A DNA stretch of 64,000 nucleotides, from NCBI RefSeq assembly GCF_013386165.1, contig NZ_JACAOS010000003.1:1034343-1098342 (forward strand), written 5' to 3'. Shown here in pieces: positions 1-8,297 of the stretch. The stretch comes from Pseudomonas gingeri. GTDB lineage: Bacteria > Pseudomonadota > Gammaproteobacteria > Pseudomonadales > Pseudomonadaceae. The position numbers and the translations under genes are program-made. Every line of letters begins with the position of its first letter. The first letter of the stretch is position 1. The notes beneath the pieces are model-generated. The model worked only from the letters and a program-made list of their open reading frames with translations, searched no databases and was not told the origin of the DNA.

Positions 1-190
1 CCCCGATGAATACCAGCAGGATCACGCTGGCCAGCAGGAAACGCAGGCTGGCCAATAGCAGCGGCGCGATATCAGTCGACAGGAAGCGCCCGGCGACAAA
101 GGTCCCACCCCAGATCATCGAGACCCCGGCGAGCTTGAGATAGACCCGCAAGTCGCTGCCGACGGCGAAAGTGGATGCTTGTGTATGCAT
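1..190 (-). CDS. EamA/DMT-family transporter, N-terminal part (cut by window edge)
   Basis: Only the first 63 codons are in the window; the gene continues beyond base 1. The ATG is at 190 on the minus strand. The visible protein has a short hydrophilic start, then two hydrophobic segments (about residues 18-36, with the motif IWGGTFVAGRF, and 42-62). The W-G-x-x-F-V-A-G-R pattern in the first helix is characteristic of EamA (RhaT/DMT) transporters, ten-helix inner-membrane exporters of metabolites or amino acids. Substrate cannot be told. It is divergent from the LysR gene at 279 with about 90 bp between, so the LysR product is the likely regulator. Confidence 0.8.
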   Translation of the reverse strand, partial: MHTQASTFAVGSDLRVYLKLAGVSMIWGGTFVAGRFLSTDIAPLLLASLRFLLASVILLVFIG

Positions 191-250
191 GATGGTTCCT
201 GCGGATCGAGAAGGACGGTTGTCAAACTGAGTGCATTATTTTATTAATGT

Positions 251-280
251 CGACTCATCGTAAAATGAGTAAAAGCTCAT
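251..280. promoter_or_regulatory. Repeated inverted ACTCAT/ATGAGT elements in the EamA-LysR promoter gap
   Basis: ACTCAT (253-258) and ATGAGT (265-270) form an inverted repeat with a 6-bp spacer. A further CTCAT (276-280), overlapping the LysR start codon, can pair with ATGAG at 265-269. The AT-rich stretch at 234-248 lies just upstream. This is the expected place for a LysR autoregulatory site in a divergent promoter. Direct observation of repeats; function inferred. Confidence 0.4.
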
Positions 281-1151
281 GACCCTGACCCAACTCGAAG
301 TGTTTTCCCAGGTGGCCGAGCTGCGCGGTTTTACCAGCGCAGCCCTGCGCCTGGGGATCAGCCAGTCGGCGGTGTCCCATGCCCTCAAAGGGCTGGAGCA
401 GGAATTGGGGGTCGAGTTGCTGCGCCGGCACCAGGGCCAGGTGGAACTGACGGATATCGGCGCGCAATTGCTGCAGCGGGCCCGGACCATGCTCGGCCTG
501 GCGGACACCTTGCGTCAGGAAGCCGCCGATGCCCGCGGCATGAAACGCGGGACCCTGCGGATCGGCTCCTTCGGGCCAACCTCCTCGACCAAGCTGCTGC
601 CGGCGCTCCTGGCCCGTTACCGGCTGGTTCATCCGGGTATTCAGGTCCAGGTCGACGAAGGCCCCGACCGACAAGTGCTGCAATGGCTGGAAGAGCGGCG
701 GATCGACGTGGGGTTCGTGGTGCTGCCCCAGGAACGCTTCGACACCTTTGCCCTGGTGGAAGACCAGATGGTCGCCCTGCTTCCTGTCGGCCATCCGCTG
801 TGCGAACAACCGGCCATCGAGCTCAAGGCACTGTGCCAGGATCCGTTCATCCTCACCGGCGCCGGCTCCGGGGACTTGGTGTCACAGTTGTTCGCGGCCC
901 AGCGGCTGGTCCCGGACATTCGCTACCGGACCGCGCAACTGCTCAGCACCCTGGCCACTGTAGCCCGTGGCGAAGGTGTCACGGTGGTGGCGGAACACGC
1001 CCTGCCGGACCACCCGGCCCCCGGCTACGTCAGCCGCCCCTTGTCGCCACAGGTCAAACGCCAGATCGGTATCGCCGTGCTCGATCGGCGTCAGGTCTCA
1101 CCGGCGACCCAGGCTTTTATCGACCTGGCCAGCCGATTCGAATATAGATAG
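279..1151 (+). CDS. LysR-family transcriptional regulator
   Basis: The product is 290 aa, the normal LysR length. Residues about 2-60 form the winged helix-turn-helix (LTQLEVFSQVAEL, then SAALRLGISQSAVSHALKGLE). The rest is a periplasmic-binding-protein-like effector domain starting near residue 88 (LRIGSFGPTSSTKLLPALL). The ATG at 279 leaves a short leader; the ribosome site is weak (GAG at 267-269). It is divergent from the EamA transporter gene, which it probably controls. The effector is unknown. Confidence 0.88.
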   Translation: MTLTQLEVFSQVAELRGFTSAALRLGISQSAVSHALKGLEQELGVELLRRHQGQVELTDIGAQLLQRARTMLGLADTLRQEAADARGMKRGTLRIGSFGPTSSTKLLPALLARYRLVHPGIQVQVDEGPDRQVLQWLEERRIDVGFVVLPQERFDTFALVEDQMVALLPVGHPLCEQPAIELKALCQDPFILTGAGSGDLVSQLFAAQRLVPDIRYRTAQLLSTLATVARGEGVTVVAEHALPDHPAPGYVSRPLSPQVKRQIGIAVLDRRQVSPATQAFIDLASRFEYR

Positions 1152-1167
1152 CCTGTTATAGGGGCGG

Positions 1168-1230
1168 TGCTTGCCTGCGAAGCTTTTGGCGCTCTTACGG
1201 ACGCCATCGCTGGCAAGCCAGCTCCCACAA
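1168..1230. repeat. REP element pair (REPIN-like)
   Basis: A degenerate left copy (GTGCTTGCCTGCGAAGC) and a well-kept right copy (GCCATCGCTGGCAAGCCAGC, then TCCCAC) face each other. They fill the gap between the LysR gene and the CSS-EAL gene. Same family as the other REP clusters in the window. Confidence 0.8.
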
Positions 1231-1303
1231 GGTAGGCACTCAAGATCAAGTAAGTGAGCAGCATTGCTCTTCCAGGCACCCTTGCCCCTACAGGTTTCCT
1301 TCA

Positions 1304-2875
1304 ATGCCATTGACCGCCAAAGGTTCTCGCTCCCGGATCGTTCGTTACGCCTTGAGCCTGCTGATCGGCCTGCTACCGATACTGTCGGGGATCGCCATCC
1401 TGCATTGGCAAGCCGGTCGGACCTTGAGCCAGAACGCCGGAAAAACCGCCAGCGAGGCCCTGAAGCAGTTCGACCTGATGCTCGACAATGCCGCCGAGTC
1501 CGCCAATGTCATCCTGCCCCTGGCCGGCCAGCCCTGCGACGACGTCAAACTGGCTCTGCGCGAGCAGGTCACCCGGCGGCCCTTCGTCCGGGCCGCGAAC
1601 CTGGCCTGGAACAACAACCTGTATTGCACTTCATTGTTCGGCCCCTACCAGGAGGCGGTCGACCCGGCCGACTATGTCGATGGCACGCTCTGGCTGATGA
1701 ACGGCAATCCGGTCACCCCCAAGTCCTCGCTGCTGGTCTACCGCCTGCAGGACGGCAAGGGCGCCGCCATGGTCAGCATCGATGGCTATCACCTGGCCAA
1801 TATCCTGCGCCTGATCGGACGCGAAGCCGGCTTGCGCCTGCAGGTCGGCAATGTCTGGATCTCCGGCCAGGGCCAGGTACGCGAGGGCGAGGCCCCCGGC
1901 TTTGCCGTCGGACAGGCACACCTGTCCTCCAGCCGCTTCCCCTTCAGCGTCAGCGCAGGCTTCCCGGCGGGAGAAGCCTGGCGTTACGTCGGCAAGGAAT
2001 ATCCGGCCCTGATGGCGTTGCTGCTGGTGCTCGGCGTGCTCGCCGGGGCCACCGCGCGCTGGTTGCAAAAGCGCTCCAACGCACCGACCCACGAGTTGCA
2101 GCGGGCCCTTGAAGCCCGCGAATTCACTCCTTATTTCCAGCCCGTGGTGCGCAGCGAAACCCGGCAGTGGGCCGGGGCGGAAGTGTTGATGCGCTGGCAG
2201 CATCCTCGCGAGGGACTGGTGCGCCCGGACCTGTTCATTCCCCTGGCCGAAGATTCGGGCCTGATCGTGCCGATGACCCGTTTATTGCTGCAACAGACTG
2301 CCACCCTGCTGGCCCCACAGGCGGCGACATTTGAACCCGGCTTTCACGTCGGCGTGAATATTACTGCCCGGCACTGCCAAGACCTTGAACTGCTGAACGA
2401 TTGCCGTGACTTTCTCGGCGCCTTTGCCCCCGGTCAGGTACGCCTGGTCCTGGAGTTGACGGAACGGGAGTTGATTGAGCCCAGCGCCATTGCCCGGCAA
2501 TTGTTCGCCCAGTTGCGGGAAATGGGTGTGATGATTGCCATTGACGACTTTGGCACCGGGCATTCGAGTCTCAGTTATTTGCGTCAGTTCAATGTCGATT
2601 ACCTGAAAATCGACCAAAGCTTCGTCGCCATGATCGGCGCCGACGCGTTGTCAGGGCATATCCTCGACAGCATTATCGAATTGAGCACCAAGCTTGAGCT
2701 GGGCATCGTTGCCGAAGGTGTCGAAACGCCCTTGCAGCGCGACTACCTGACCTCCCGGGGCGTTGAATTTCTCCAGGGCTATTTGTTTGGTAAACCGCTG
2801 CCGGCGGAGGACTTTCTCAACAATTTCAAACGGCAAGTCAGCGCGCAAGAGGATAAAGTCGTGCTGCCAGAATAA
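1304..2875 (+). CDS. CSS-motif EAL-domain cyclic di-GMP phosphodiesterase
   Basis: The product is 523 aa. A membrane segment at residues about 14-34 and another near 228-247 flank a periplasmic CSS-type sensor domain with C78 and C108-T-S110. The EAL domain follows (about 265-515). Its signature reads EVLMRW instead of EALxRW, and the other catalytic motifs are present: NITARH, ELTEREL, DDFGTGHSS, KIDQSF, EGVET, QGYLFGKP. The family hydrolyses c-di-GMP to pGpG, and in known members the CSS domain responds to periplasmic disulfide status. No GGDEF domain, so this is likely a pure phosphodiesterase. It appears monocistronic. Confidence 0.9.
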   Translation: MPLTAKGSRSRIVRYALSLLIGLLPILSGIAILHWQAGRTLSQNAGKTASEALKQFDLMLDNAAESANVILPLAGQPCDDVKLALREQVTRRPFVRAANLAWNNNLYCTSLFGPYQEAVDPADYVDGTLWLMNGNPVTPKSSLLVYRLQDGKGAAMVSIDGYHLANILRLIGREAGLRLQVGNVWISGQGQVREGEAPGFAVGQAHLSSSRFPFSVSAGFPAGEAWRYVGKEYPALMALLLVLGVLAGATARWLQKRSNAPTHELQRALEAREFTPYFQPVVRSETRQWAGAEVLMRWQHPREGLVRPDLFIPLAEDSGLIVPMTRLLLQQTATLLAPQAATFEPGFHVGVNITARHCQDLELLNDCRDFLGAFAPGQVRLVLELTERELIEPSAIARQLFAQLREMGVMIAIDDFGTGHSSLSYLRQFNVDYLKIDQSFVAMIGADALSGHILDSIIELSTKLELGIVAEGVETPLQRDYLTSRGVEFLQGYLFGKPLPAEDFLNNFKRQVSAQEDKVVLPE

Positions 2876-3118
2876 ACCACCCACACTTGTCTATCGGTAT
2901 TTCTTCAATGTCTAACCACCGTTATTTACTCTTGGCTTGATAACTACTACACTTTTTCATGCCCGCAGTAAATTGATAGGAAGCCCTTCTGGCTTATAAG
3001 TAACTTTCCGTACTGCCACACCCAGGTGCATACGCGTAACGAAAGCCGTTGCAAGCAGTGGCTTGTCGTTTTGTTTTAGGTAGATGGCAGCCGAATACAA
3101 CTCGTGGAGATAAACATC
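2876..3118. other. Leader/promoter region of the mvaU-like gene
   Basis: This 243-bp AT-richer gap has no convincing gene. The plus-strand ribosome site GTGGAG (3104-3109) belongs to the downstream MvaU-like gene. I saw no terminator after the EAL gene. Confidence 0.4.
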
Positions 3119-3475
3119 TTGTCCAAACTCGCCGAATTTCGTGCCGCAGAACTGGCCCTTCAAGCACAACTCGCTCAGCTTGAAGCCTTGAAGAACGATG
3201 CCGGACTCAAAAAGGAGATCGAGTTCGAGGAAAAACTCAAGGGCCTGATGAAGACCTACGACAAGAGCCTGCGCGACGTCATCGCAATCCTCGATCCAAA
3301 CCCGAGCCGGCTCGGCGCCGCAGCGCCCAAGCAGCGCCGGGCCCGGGTGGTCAAGGTCTACCAGAACCCTCACACCGGTGAACTGATCGAGACCAAGGGC
3401 GGCAATCACCGCGGCCTGAAAGCCTGGAAAGAACAATACGGTGCTGCAACCGTTGACGCCTGGTTGCGCGGCTGA
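3119..3475 (+). CDS. mvaU: MvaT/MvaU-family H-NS-like xenogeneic silencer
   Basis: A small nucleoid protein of 118 aa that binds AT-rich DNA and silences foreign genes. The N-terminal half is a charged oligomerisation coiled coil (SKLAEFRAAELALQAQLAQL). The C-terminal half carries the DNA-binding core (VVKVYQNPHTGELIETKGGN, then HRGLKAWKEQYG). I place the start at the TTG at 3119. This gives the MSKLAEFRAAE start I recall for Pseudomonas MvaU/MvaV proteins, and GTGGAG lies 9 bp upstream. A GTG at 3104 in the same frame would add five residues, but it overlaps the ribosome site. The gene is monocistronic and followed by a strong terminator. The call as MvaU rather than MvaT rests on the N-terminus. 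Confidence 0.87.
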   Translation: MSKLAEFRAAELALQAQLAQLEALKNDAGLKKEIEFEEKLKGLMKTYDKSLRDVIAILDPNPSRLGAAAPKQRRARVVKVYQNPHTGELIETKGGNHRGLKAWKEQYGAATVDAWLRG

Positions 3476-3491
3476 CTTTACAACCGAACGC

Positions 3492-3520
3492 AAAAAGCCC
3501 TGCCTGAGCAGGGCTTTTTT
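3492..3520 (+). terminator. Rho-independent terminator after mvaU
   Basis: AAAAAGCCCTGC followed by TGA and GCAGGGC, then TTTTTT, sixteen bases after the stop codon. Classic GC stem with a T run. Confidence 0.9.
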
Positions 3521-4071
3521 CTTGTCGCCGGCAACCCTCACCGCGACGACAAAAACACCGATATCGACGACAAGTCTTTCCGACAAGAGTTCCAACTCGG
3601 CGACGAACGTCGGGAATGCAGAGCTCAAAAACGACAGCGTACCGATTATTCGCTGAATCCTCGCGCGCCGACAGCGCTTAGTGCATGTAGAAAATCTCTC
3701 ACCGCGGCCCGAAGGAATGCCCTTCCCCTATTACGCCTGTCGGATGAAAAATAACTTGTTCGCGCTCTTCACACATTTTTCACATCGATTCTTACAGGAT
3801 GAAGGCTGCTAAAGGATTAGCGCCCCAATGCCCGCTTCGGCGGGCTTCTTTATGCCTCCTCGGCGCGTTTTATACACTTCGCTATAACTTCCCGACAAAA
3901 TCGAAGTAGCCCGCTATTACCCGGCACCGCTGTGCCCGAGCCTAAAATCCGTCCGAATTTGGCGCCTGCGCCGCGGTTCAGTATGATCCTGCCCCATCGG
4001 ATCGGAATCGGCGAGTCTGCCTGCCGCGTCCATGATCGCCCGCTTTTTTTCACCTGCTTTGCGGAGAGTCC
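3521..4071. other. Intergenic region with an orphan terminator, possible small RNA
   Basis: About 550 bp without a convincing gene. A short hairpin GCCCGC-TTC-GGCGGGC with CTTCTTTAT (3830-3852) ends nothing that I can annotate on either strand. Upstream of it (about 3710-3820) are four GGA triplets: AAGGAAT, CGGATG, AGGATG, AAGGATT. Such triplets are seen in RsmA/E-binding RNAs, but I see no GacA-type TGTAAG-N6-CTTACA box, only a lone CTTACA. The region just before 4072 is the gloA leader with GCGGAGAG as ribosome site. Confidence 0.35.
3830..3852 (+). terminator. Orphan hairpin terminator upstream of gloA
   Basis: Stem GCCCGC/GCGGGC with a TTCG-type tetraloop, followed by CTTCTTT. It lies in plus orientation with no annotated gene in front of it, about 220 bp before gloA. 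Confidence 0.55.
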
Positions 4072-4602
4072 ATGAGCCTGCAAGACCTGAACACCTTTCC
4101 CGGCGTTACCGCCCAACCCGACACCGCCACCCAGGGCTTTGTGTTCAACCACACGATGCTGCGAGTGAAGGACGCTACCCAGTCCCTGGACTTCTACACC
4201 CGCGTGCTGGGTTTTTCCCTCGTGGAGAAACGTGACTTCCCTGAAGCCGAATTCAGCCTGTATTTCCTCGCCCTGGTGGACAAGGCGCAGATCCCTGCCG
4301 ACGCCGCCGAGCGGACCCGGTGGATGAAGTCGATTCCCGGCATCCTGGAACTGACCCACAACCACGGCACCGAAAACGACCCGGATTTCGCCTACCACAA
4401 CGGCAACACCGACCCACGGGGCTTCGGCCACATCTGCATCTCGGTGCCGGACATTCGTGCTGCCTGTGAGCGATTTGAAACCCTGGGCGTCGAATTCCAG
4501 AAACGCCTGAGCGACGGTCGCATGAAAAGCCTGGCCTTCGTGAAGGACCCGGACGCCTACTGGGTTGAAATCATCCAGCCGACACCGCTGCAAGACGCCT
4601 GA
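4072..4602 (+). CDS. gloA: Lactoylglutathione lyase (glyoxalase I)
   Basis: The product is 176 aa, a single vicinal-oxygen-chelate domain protein. It isomerises the hemithioacetal of methylglyoxal and glutathione to S-lactoylglutathione in the cytoplasm. Visible features are FNHTMLRVKDATQSLDFYTR (metal His in the first strand), LELTHNHGTE (metal Glu), GFGHICISVPDI (His) and YWVEIIQP (last metal Glu). The insert with FPEAEFSLYFLALVD marks the longer, Zn-type glyoxalase I. The ATG at 4072 follows GGAGAG. Single gene closed by a strong terminator. Confidence 0.94.
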   Translation: MSLQDLNTFPGVTAQPDTATQGFVFNHTMLRVKDATQSLDFYTRVLGFSLVEKRDFPEAEFSLYFLALVDKAQIPADAAERTRWMKSIPGILELTHNHGTENDPDFAYHNGNTDPRGFGHICISVPDIRAACERFETLGVEFQKRLSDGRMKSLAFVKDPDAYWVEIIQPTPLQDA

Positions 4603-4618
4603 TAGCACCCGGCAAACA

Positions 4619-4654
4619 AAAAGCCCCATGAATCGTCGATTCATGGGGCTTTTT
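4619..4654 (+). terminator. Terminator after gloA
   Basis: A 14-bp stem AAGCCCCATGAATC / GATTCATGGGGCTT with a 3-base loop and a following T run, 17 bases after the gloA stop codon. The A run on the 5' side would also let it work from the other strand. Confidence 0.92.
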
Positions 4655-4672
4655 CATATGCACCTACGGCCC

Positions 4673-4760
4673 TGTGGGAGCCGGCTTGCCGGCGATGGCA
4701 TCGACGCGGTCCGTCTGGAACACAGCGCCGCCTGGATCGCCAGCAAGCCGGCTCCTACAG
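4673..4760. repeat. REPIN (two inverted REP copies)
   Basis: TGTGGGAGCCGGCTTGCCGG-CGATGGC at the left and GATCGCCAGCAAGCCGGCTC-CTACAG at the right, facing each other about 45 bp apart. It lies between the gloA terminator and the 3' end of ahpF. Confidence 0.88.
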
Positions 4761-4788
4761 AAGATACGCGGCGCTTGTCGGTACGGAC

Positions 4789-6354
4789 TCAGGCCGGCGC
4801 AGAGGTGCGGATCAGATGATCGAATGCACTCAGCGAAGCCTTTGCACCCTCGCCCACCGCAATCACGATCTGCTTGTACGGCACCGTGGTGACGTCACCG
4901 GCAGCGAAGATACCCGGCAGTGAAGTCTCACCCCGTGCATCGACGATGATCTCGCCACGCGGCGTCAGCTCGACGCTGCCCTTGAGCCAATCGGTGTTCG
5001 GCAGCAAACCGATCTGCACGAAGATACCTTCCAGATCGACCGTGTGGAACTCACCCGAGTCGCGATCCTTGTAGACCAGCCCGGTAACCTTCTGCCCGTC
5101 ACCCTTGACTTCACTGGTCAGCGCACTGGTCACCACGTTGACGTTCGCCAGGCTGTACAGCTTGCGTTGCAGCACGGCATCGGCGCGCAGCTTGCTGTCG
5201 AACTCCAGCAGCGTTACGTGGCTGACGATACCGGCCAGGTCGATGGCCGCTTCGACACCGGAGTTGCCACCGCCGATCACCGCGACACGCTTGCCCTTGA
5301 ACAGCGGACCGTCACAGTGCGGACAGAAGCACACGCCCTTGGCCTTGTATTCCTGCTCGCCCGGCACACCCATTTCACGCCAGCGGGCGCCGGTCGCGAG
5401 GATAACGGTCTTGGCCTTGAGGCTGGCACCGCTTTCAAAACGCACTTCGTGCAGATCACCGACATTCTTTGCTGGCACCAGAGCACTGGCGCGTTGCAGG
5501 TTCATGATATCGACATCGTACTGGCGAACGTGCTCTTCCAGGGCGCTGGCCAGTTTCGGCCCTTCGGTTTCCTGGACCGAGATAAAGTTCTCGATCGCCA
5601 TGGTGTCCAGCACCTGGCCGCCAAAACGCTCGGCGGCGACGCCGGTGCGGATGCCTTTACGGGCGGCGTAGATGGCCGCAGCAGCACCGGCTGGGCCACC
5701 ACCAACCACCAGGACATCAAAGGCGTCCTTGGCGTTGAGCTTTTCAGCTTGTTTCTCGATGGCCCCGGTGTCGAGCTTGCCGAGGATCTCTTCCAGGCCC
5801 ATGCGACCCTGACCGAAGTTCACACCGTTGAGGTAGACACTGGGTACAGCCATGACCTTGCGATCGTTGACTTCATCCTGGAACAGCGCGCCGTCGATGG
5901 CGACGTGACGGATGTTCGGGTTCAGTACCGCCATCAGGTTCAGTGCCTGGACCACGTCCGGGCAGTTCTGGCAGGACAGCGAGAAGTAAGTCTCGAAGTT
6001 GAACTCGCCCTTGAGCGAACGGATCTGTTCAATGACTTCGACACTGGCCTTCGAAGGGTGGCCGCCGACTTGCAGCAAGGCCAGCACCAGCGAAGTGAAT
6101 TCGTGGCCCATGGGAATACCGGCGAAACGCAGGCTGATATCGGCTCCCGGGCGATTCAACGAGAACGATGGCTTGCGCGCATCAGTGCCGTTGTCGAGCA
6201 AGGTGATGTCTTTGGAAACACTGGCGACTTCTTTGAGCAGTGCGAGCATTTCCTGAGATTTCGCGCCGTCATCAAGGGAGGCGACGATCTCGATCGGTTG
6301 CGTAACCCGTTCCAGGTACGACTTCAACTGGGCTTTAAGATTGGCGTCCAACAT
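4789..6354 (-). CDS. ahpF: Alkyl hydroperoxide reductase subunit F
   Basis: The product is 521 aa, the usual AhpF length. It is a FAD/NADH-dependent disulfide reductase that recycles AhpC. The N-terminal tandem thioredoxin-like domain has the C128-x-x-C131 pair (SCQNCPDVV). The FAD motif is [12 protein letters not shown], the second redox centre is CPHC in the NADH half, and the NAD motif is [13 protein letters not shown]. The C-terminal FAD segment reads GIFAAGDVT. It lies 125 bp downstream of ahpC on the same strand with a hairpin in between, so ahpF is probably co-transcribed at a lower level. Confidence 0.96.
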   Translation of the reverse strand: MLDANLKAQLKSYLERVTQPIEIVASLDDGAKSQEMLALLKEVASVSKDITLLDNGTDARKPSFSLNRPGADISLRFAGIPMGHEFTSLVLALLQVGGHPSKASVEVIEQIRSLKGEFNFETYFSLSCQNCPDVVQALNLMAVLNPNIRHVAIDGALFQDEVNDRKVMAVPSVYLNGVNFGQGRMGLEEILGKLDTGAIEKQAEKLNAKDAFDVLVVGGGPAGAAAAIYAARKGIRTGVAAERFGGQVLDTMAIENFISVQETEGPKLASALEEHVRQYDVDIMNLQRASALVPAKNVGDLHEVRFESGASLKAKTVILATGARWREMGVPGEQEYKAKGVCFCPHCDGPLFKGKRVAVIGGGNSGVEAAIDLAGIVSHVTLLEFDSKLRADAVLQRKLYSLANVNVVTSALTSEVKGDGQKVTGLVYKDRDSGEFHTVDLEGIFVQIGLLPNTDWLKGSVELTPRGEIIVDARGETSLPGIFAAGDVTTVPYKQIVIAVGEGAKASLSAFDHLIRTSAPA

Positions 6355-6385
6355 GCGGGCGATTTCCCTTTTTCAGTACTTTAGA

Positions 6386-6423
6386 AATAACAACGCCCAG
6401 GTGATTACCACCCGGGCGTTATT
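6386..6423 (-). terminator. Intercistronic hairpin between ahpC and ahpF
   Basis: AACGCCCAGGTG and CACCCGGGCGTT pair around a short ATTAC loop, flanked by AATAAC/GTTATT. On the minus strand it ends in a weak T-rich tract. It would attenuate ahpF expression relative to ahpC, or stabilise the 3' end of ahpC mRNA. Confidence 0.65.
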
Positions 6424-6479
6424 GGGCGGTGCGGCTGACTTATGAGGTGCGGATGACCGCCCTTGAATGACTCACGGAC

Positions 6480-7043
6480 TTAGATCTTGCCGACCAGGTC
6501 CAGAGAGGGAGCCAGGGTGGCCTCGCCTTCTTTCCACTTGGCTGGGCAGACTTCGCCTGGGTGAGCAGCAACGTACTGAGCGGCCTTGATTTTGCGCAGC
6601 AGCTCGGAAGCGTCACGGCCTACGCCGCCATCGTTGAGTTCAACGATTTTGATCTGGCCTTCTGGGTTGATCACGAAGGTACCGCGGTCGGCCAGGCCAG
6701 CTTCTTCGATCAGCACGTCGAAGTTGCGGGAGATGGTCAGGGTCGGGTCGCCGATCATGGTGTACTGGATTTTGCCGATGGCTGGCGAGGTGTTGTGCCA
6801 GGCAGCGTGGGCAAAGTGGGTGTCGGTCGAAACGCTGTAGATTTCAACGCCCAGTTTCTGGAACTCAGCGTAGTTGTCAGCCAGGTCTTCCAGTTCGGTT
6901 GGGCAAACGAAGGTGAAGTCAGCTGGGTAGAAGAACACGACCGACCATTTGCCTTTCAGGTCAGCGTCCGAGACTTCGACGAATGCACCATTTTTGAAAG
7001 CGGTTGCTTTGAACGGTTTAACTTGGCTGTTGATGATAGGCAT
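6480..7043 (-). CDS. ahpC: Alkyl hydroperoxide reductase subunit C (peroxiredoxin)
   Basis: The product is 187 aa, a typical 2-Cys peroxiredoxin that reduces H2O2, organic peroxides and peroxynitrite. The peroxidatic C47 sits in DFTFVCPTE, the resolving C166 in GEVCPAKW. The start at 7043 follows a good GGAGAGTC site. It is reduced by AhpF, encoded next downstream. Expression in relatives is OxyR-dependent; I could not identify a convincing OxyR site in the 7044-7175 gap. Confidence 0.97.
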   Translation of the reverse strand: MPIINSQVKPFKATAFKNGAFVEVSDADLKGKWSVVFFYPADFTFVCPTELEDLADNYAEFQKLGVEIYSVSTDTHFAHAAWHNTSPAIGKIQYTMIGDPTLTISRNFDVLIEEAGLADRGTFVINPEGQIKIVELNDGGVGRDASELLRKIKAAQYVAAHPGEVCPAKWKEGEATLAPSLDLVGKI

Positions 7044-7175
7044 CGTTGACTCTCCGTCAGGGGTTAAGAAGTTGATGGGAGAATCCTAGCCATTCTTTTG
7101 CGTTCTGGCTCATTGGCAAAGCTGATGCTGCCGATTGCTTTTCGCTATGAGCAGACACTATTAATAGAAGAAATC

Positions 7176-8138
7176 TTATGCTCCCTGATCCACGGCCTTT
7201 TCGGCGCTCAGTTCCAGGCCTGGAAAGGGGCTGGCCTCGATATAACGCATGGCGGATTTCATGTCCTTCCAGCCGACATAACTCATCAACGACTTCAGGT
7301 CCCAGCCACTGCGGTGGGCCCAGGTGGCAAAGCCACGACGCAAGGAGTGGCTGGTGTAGTGCTCGGCGGCAATGCCGGCGCGCTCCAGGGCCTGGCGCAA
7401 CAGGGGAATGACGCTGTTGGCGTGCAACCCCTCCTCCCCCAGATGCCCCCAGCGGTCGATGCCGCGAAACACCGGGCCGCGCACCAACGCGGCACTGTTG
7501 ATCCAGTCGATATACGCCTGCACCGGGCACAGGCGCTGCAAGGCCGGGGCCTGGTAGGTCCGGCCGAGGTTTTCGCGGTCGCTTTTGCTGCGCGGCAAAT
7601 ACAGCGTCATGCCGGAACCCGACACGGCACGGACATGCTCGATCTCCAAGCGACAGAGCTCATCGCTGCGAAACCCCCGCCAGAAACCCAGCAGGATCAG
7701 CGCCTTGTCACGCCGGGCCCGCAGCAGCGCCGGCCGATCATTGATGACCTGGGCCTGGGTCGCTTGCCCATCGAGACTGGCGACGACCTGCTCCAGATGC
7801 TGCAACTGCAGCGGTTCGGCCTGCTTCTCCCGTGCCGGGTGCAGGGCTCGAATGCCTTTGAACACCTTGCGTACCAGCGGCGCCTTGGTCGGATCGGTGA
7901 AACCCTGGCTGTTGTGCCATTGCGCCAGGGCCGAGAGGCGCAGCTTCAGCGTATTGATCGAGAGCACGCCGGCATGGGCCATCAGATAACGCACCACGCT
8001 GTCGCTGGTGGCGGGCAGAAAACCGCCCCAGCTCACTTCGAAATGTTCTATGGCGGCCTGATAGCTGCGACGGGTGTTGTCCCGCGTCGCCGCCTGCAGG
8101 TAGCGGTCCAGCTCGTTCATGGCCTCGATTCCCGGCAT
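7176..8138 (-). CDS. Tyrosine-type site-specific recombinase (integrase)
   Basis: The product is 320 aa from the ATG at 8138, which follows CCGGGGAA. A TTG at 8159 and an ATG at 8120 are alternatives. The N-terminal SAM-like core-binding domain (ATRDNTRRSYQAAIEHFEVS) is followed by the catalytic domain. The active-site set looks complete: R157 (GFRSDE), K185 (PRSKSD), H264-x-x-R267 (SHSLRRGF), W290 (VGWKD) and nucleophile Y299 (SAMRYIEA). There is no phage gene, tRNA or att duplication next to it. It is divergent from a KfrA-like gene, sharing a 160-bp gap with two palindromes. XerC/D housekeeping function is unlikely because the sequence differs. Its substrate DNA is unknown. Confidence 0.88.
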   Translation of the reverse strand: MPGIEAMNELDRYLQAATRDNTRRSYQAAIEHFEVSWGGFLPATSDSVVRYLMAHAGVLSINTLKLRLSALAQWHNSQGFTDPTKAPLVRKVFKGIRALHPAREKQAEPLQLQHLEQVVASLDGQATQAQVINDRPALLRARRDKALILLGFWRGFRSDELCRLEIEHVRAVSGSGMTLYLPRSKSDRENLGRTYQAPALQRLCPVQAYIDWINSAALVRGPVFRGIDRWGHLGEEGLHANSVIPLLRQALERAGIAAEHYTSHSLRRGFATWAHRSGWDLKSLMSYVGWKDMKSAMRYIEASPFPGLELSAEKAVDQGA

Positions 8139-8179
8139 TCGTACGGATTCCCCGGGCAAAAACGCAAAAACGGCTCATC

Positions 8180-8208
8180 ACACGGGGTAATACCAGTATA
8201 TCCCGTGT
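8180..8208. promoter_or_regulatory. Inverted repeat near the recombinase start
   Basis: ACACGGG at 8180-8186 and CCCGTGT at 8202-8208 pair perfectly across a 15-bp AT-rich spacer. It lies 42 bp upstream of the recombinase start codon. It could be an operator of the divergent pair or a recombinase binding site. Confidence 0.45.
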
Positions 8209-8247
8209 TAATAATTTCAAATATCAGCTTCTCTATTTTATCTATAT

Positions 8248-8265
8248 ACTATGTAAATACATAGT
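8248..8265. promoter_or_regulatory. Perfect 18-bp palindrome upstream of the kfrA-like gene
   Basis: ACTATGTA-AA-TACATAGT, perfect 8-bp arms with a 2-bp centre, 33 bp before the kfrA-like ATG. It is followed by GTAC...GTAC repeats (8264-8279). Plasmid KfrA proteins are known to repress their own promoters by binding inverted repeats, so this is the natural candidate operator. Confidence 0.6.
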
Positions 8266-8297
8266 ACGTAATACAGTACGAAATCGTAGGAGAGAAC

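Noticed and set aside
3441..3656. Small plus-strand frame overlapping the mvaU end
   Set aside because: It runs through a strong terminator and has no ribosome site or homology that I recognise.
3660..3852. RsmX/Y/Z-type RNA
   Set aside because: GGA triplets exist, but there is no upstream GacA box and the length and hairpin pattern do not fit clearly.
7044..7175. OxyR binding site for ahpC
   Set aside because: ATAG/CTAT-like tetrads can be seen near 7148-7165 but the four-element spacing does not fit well enough to claim.
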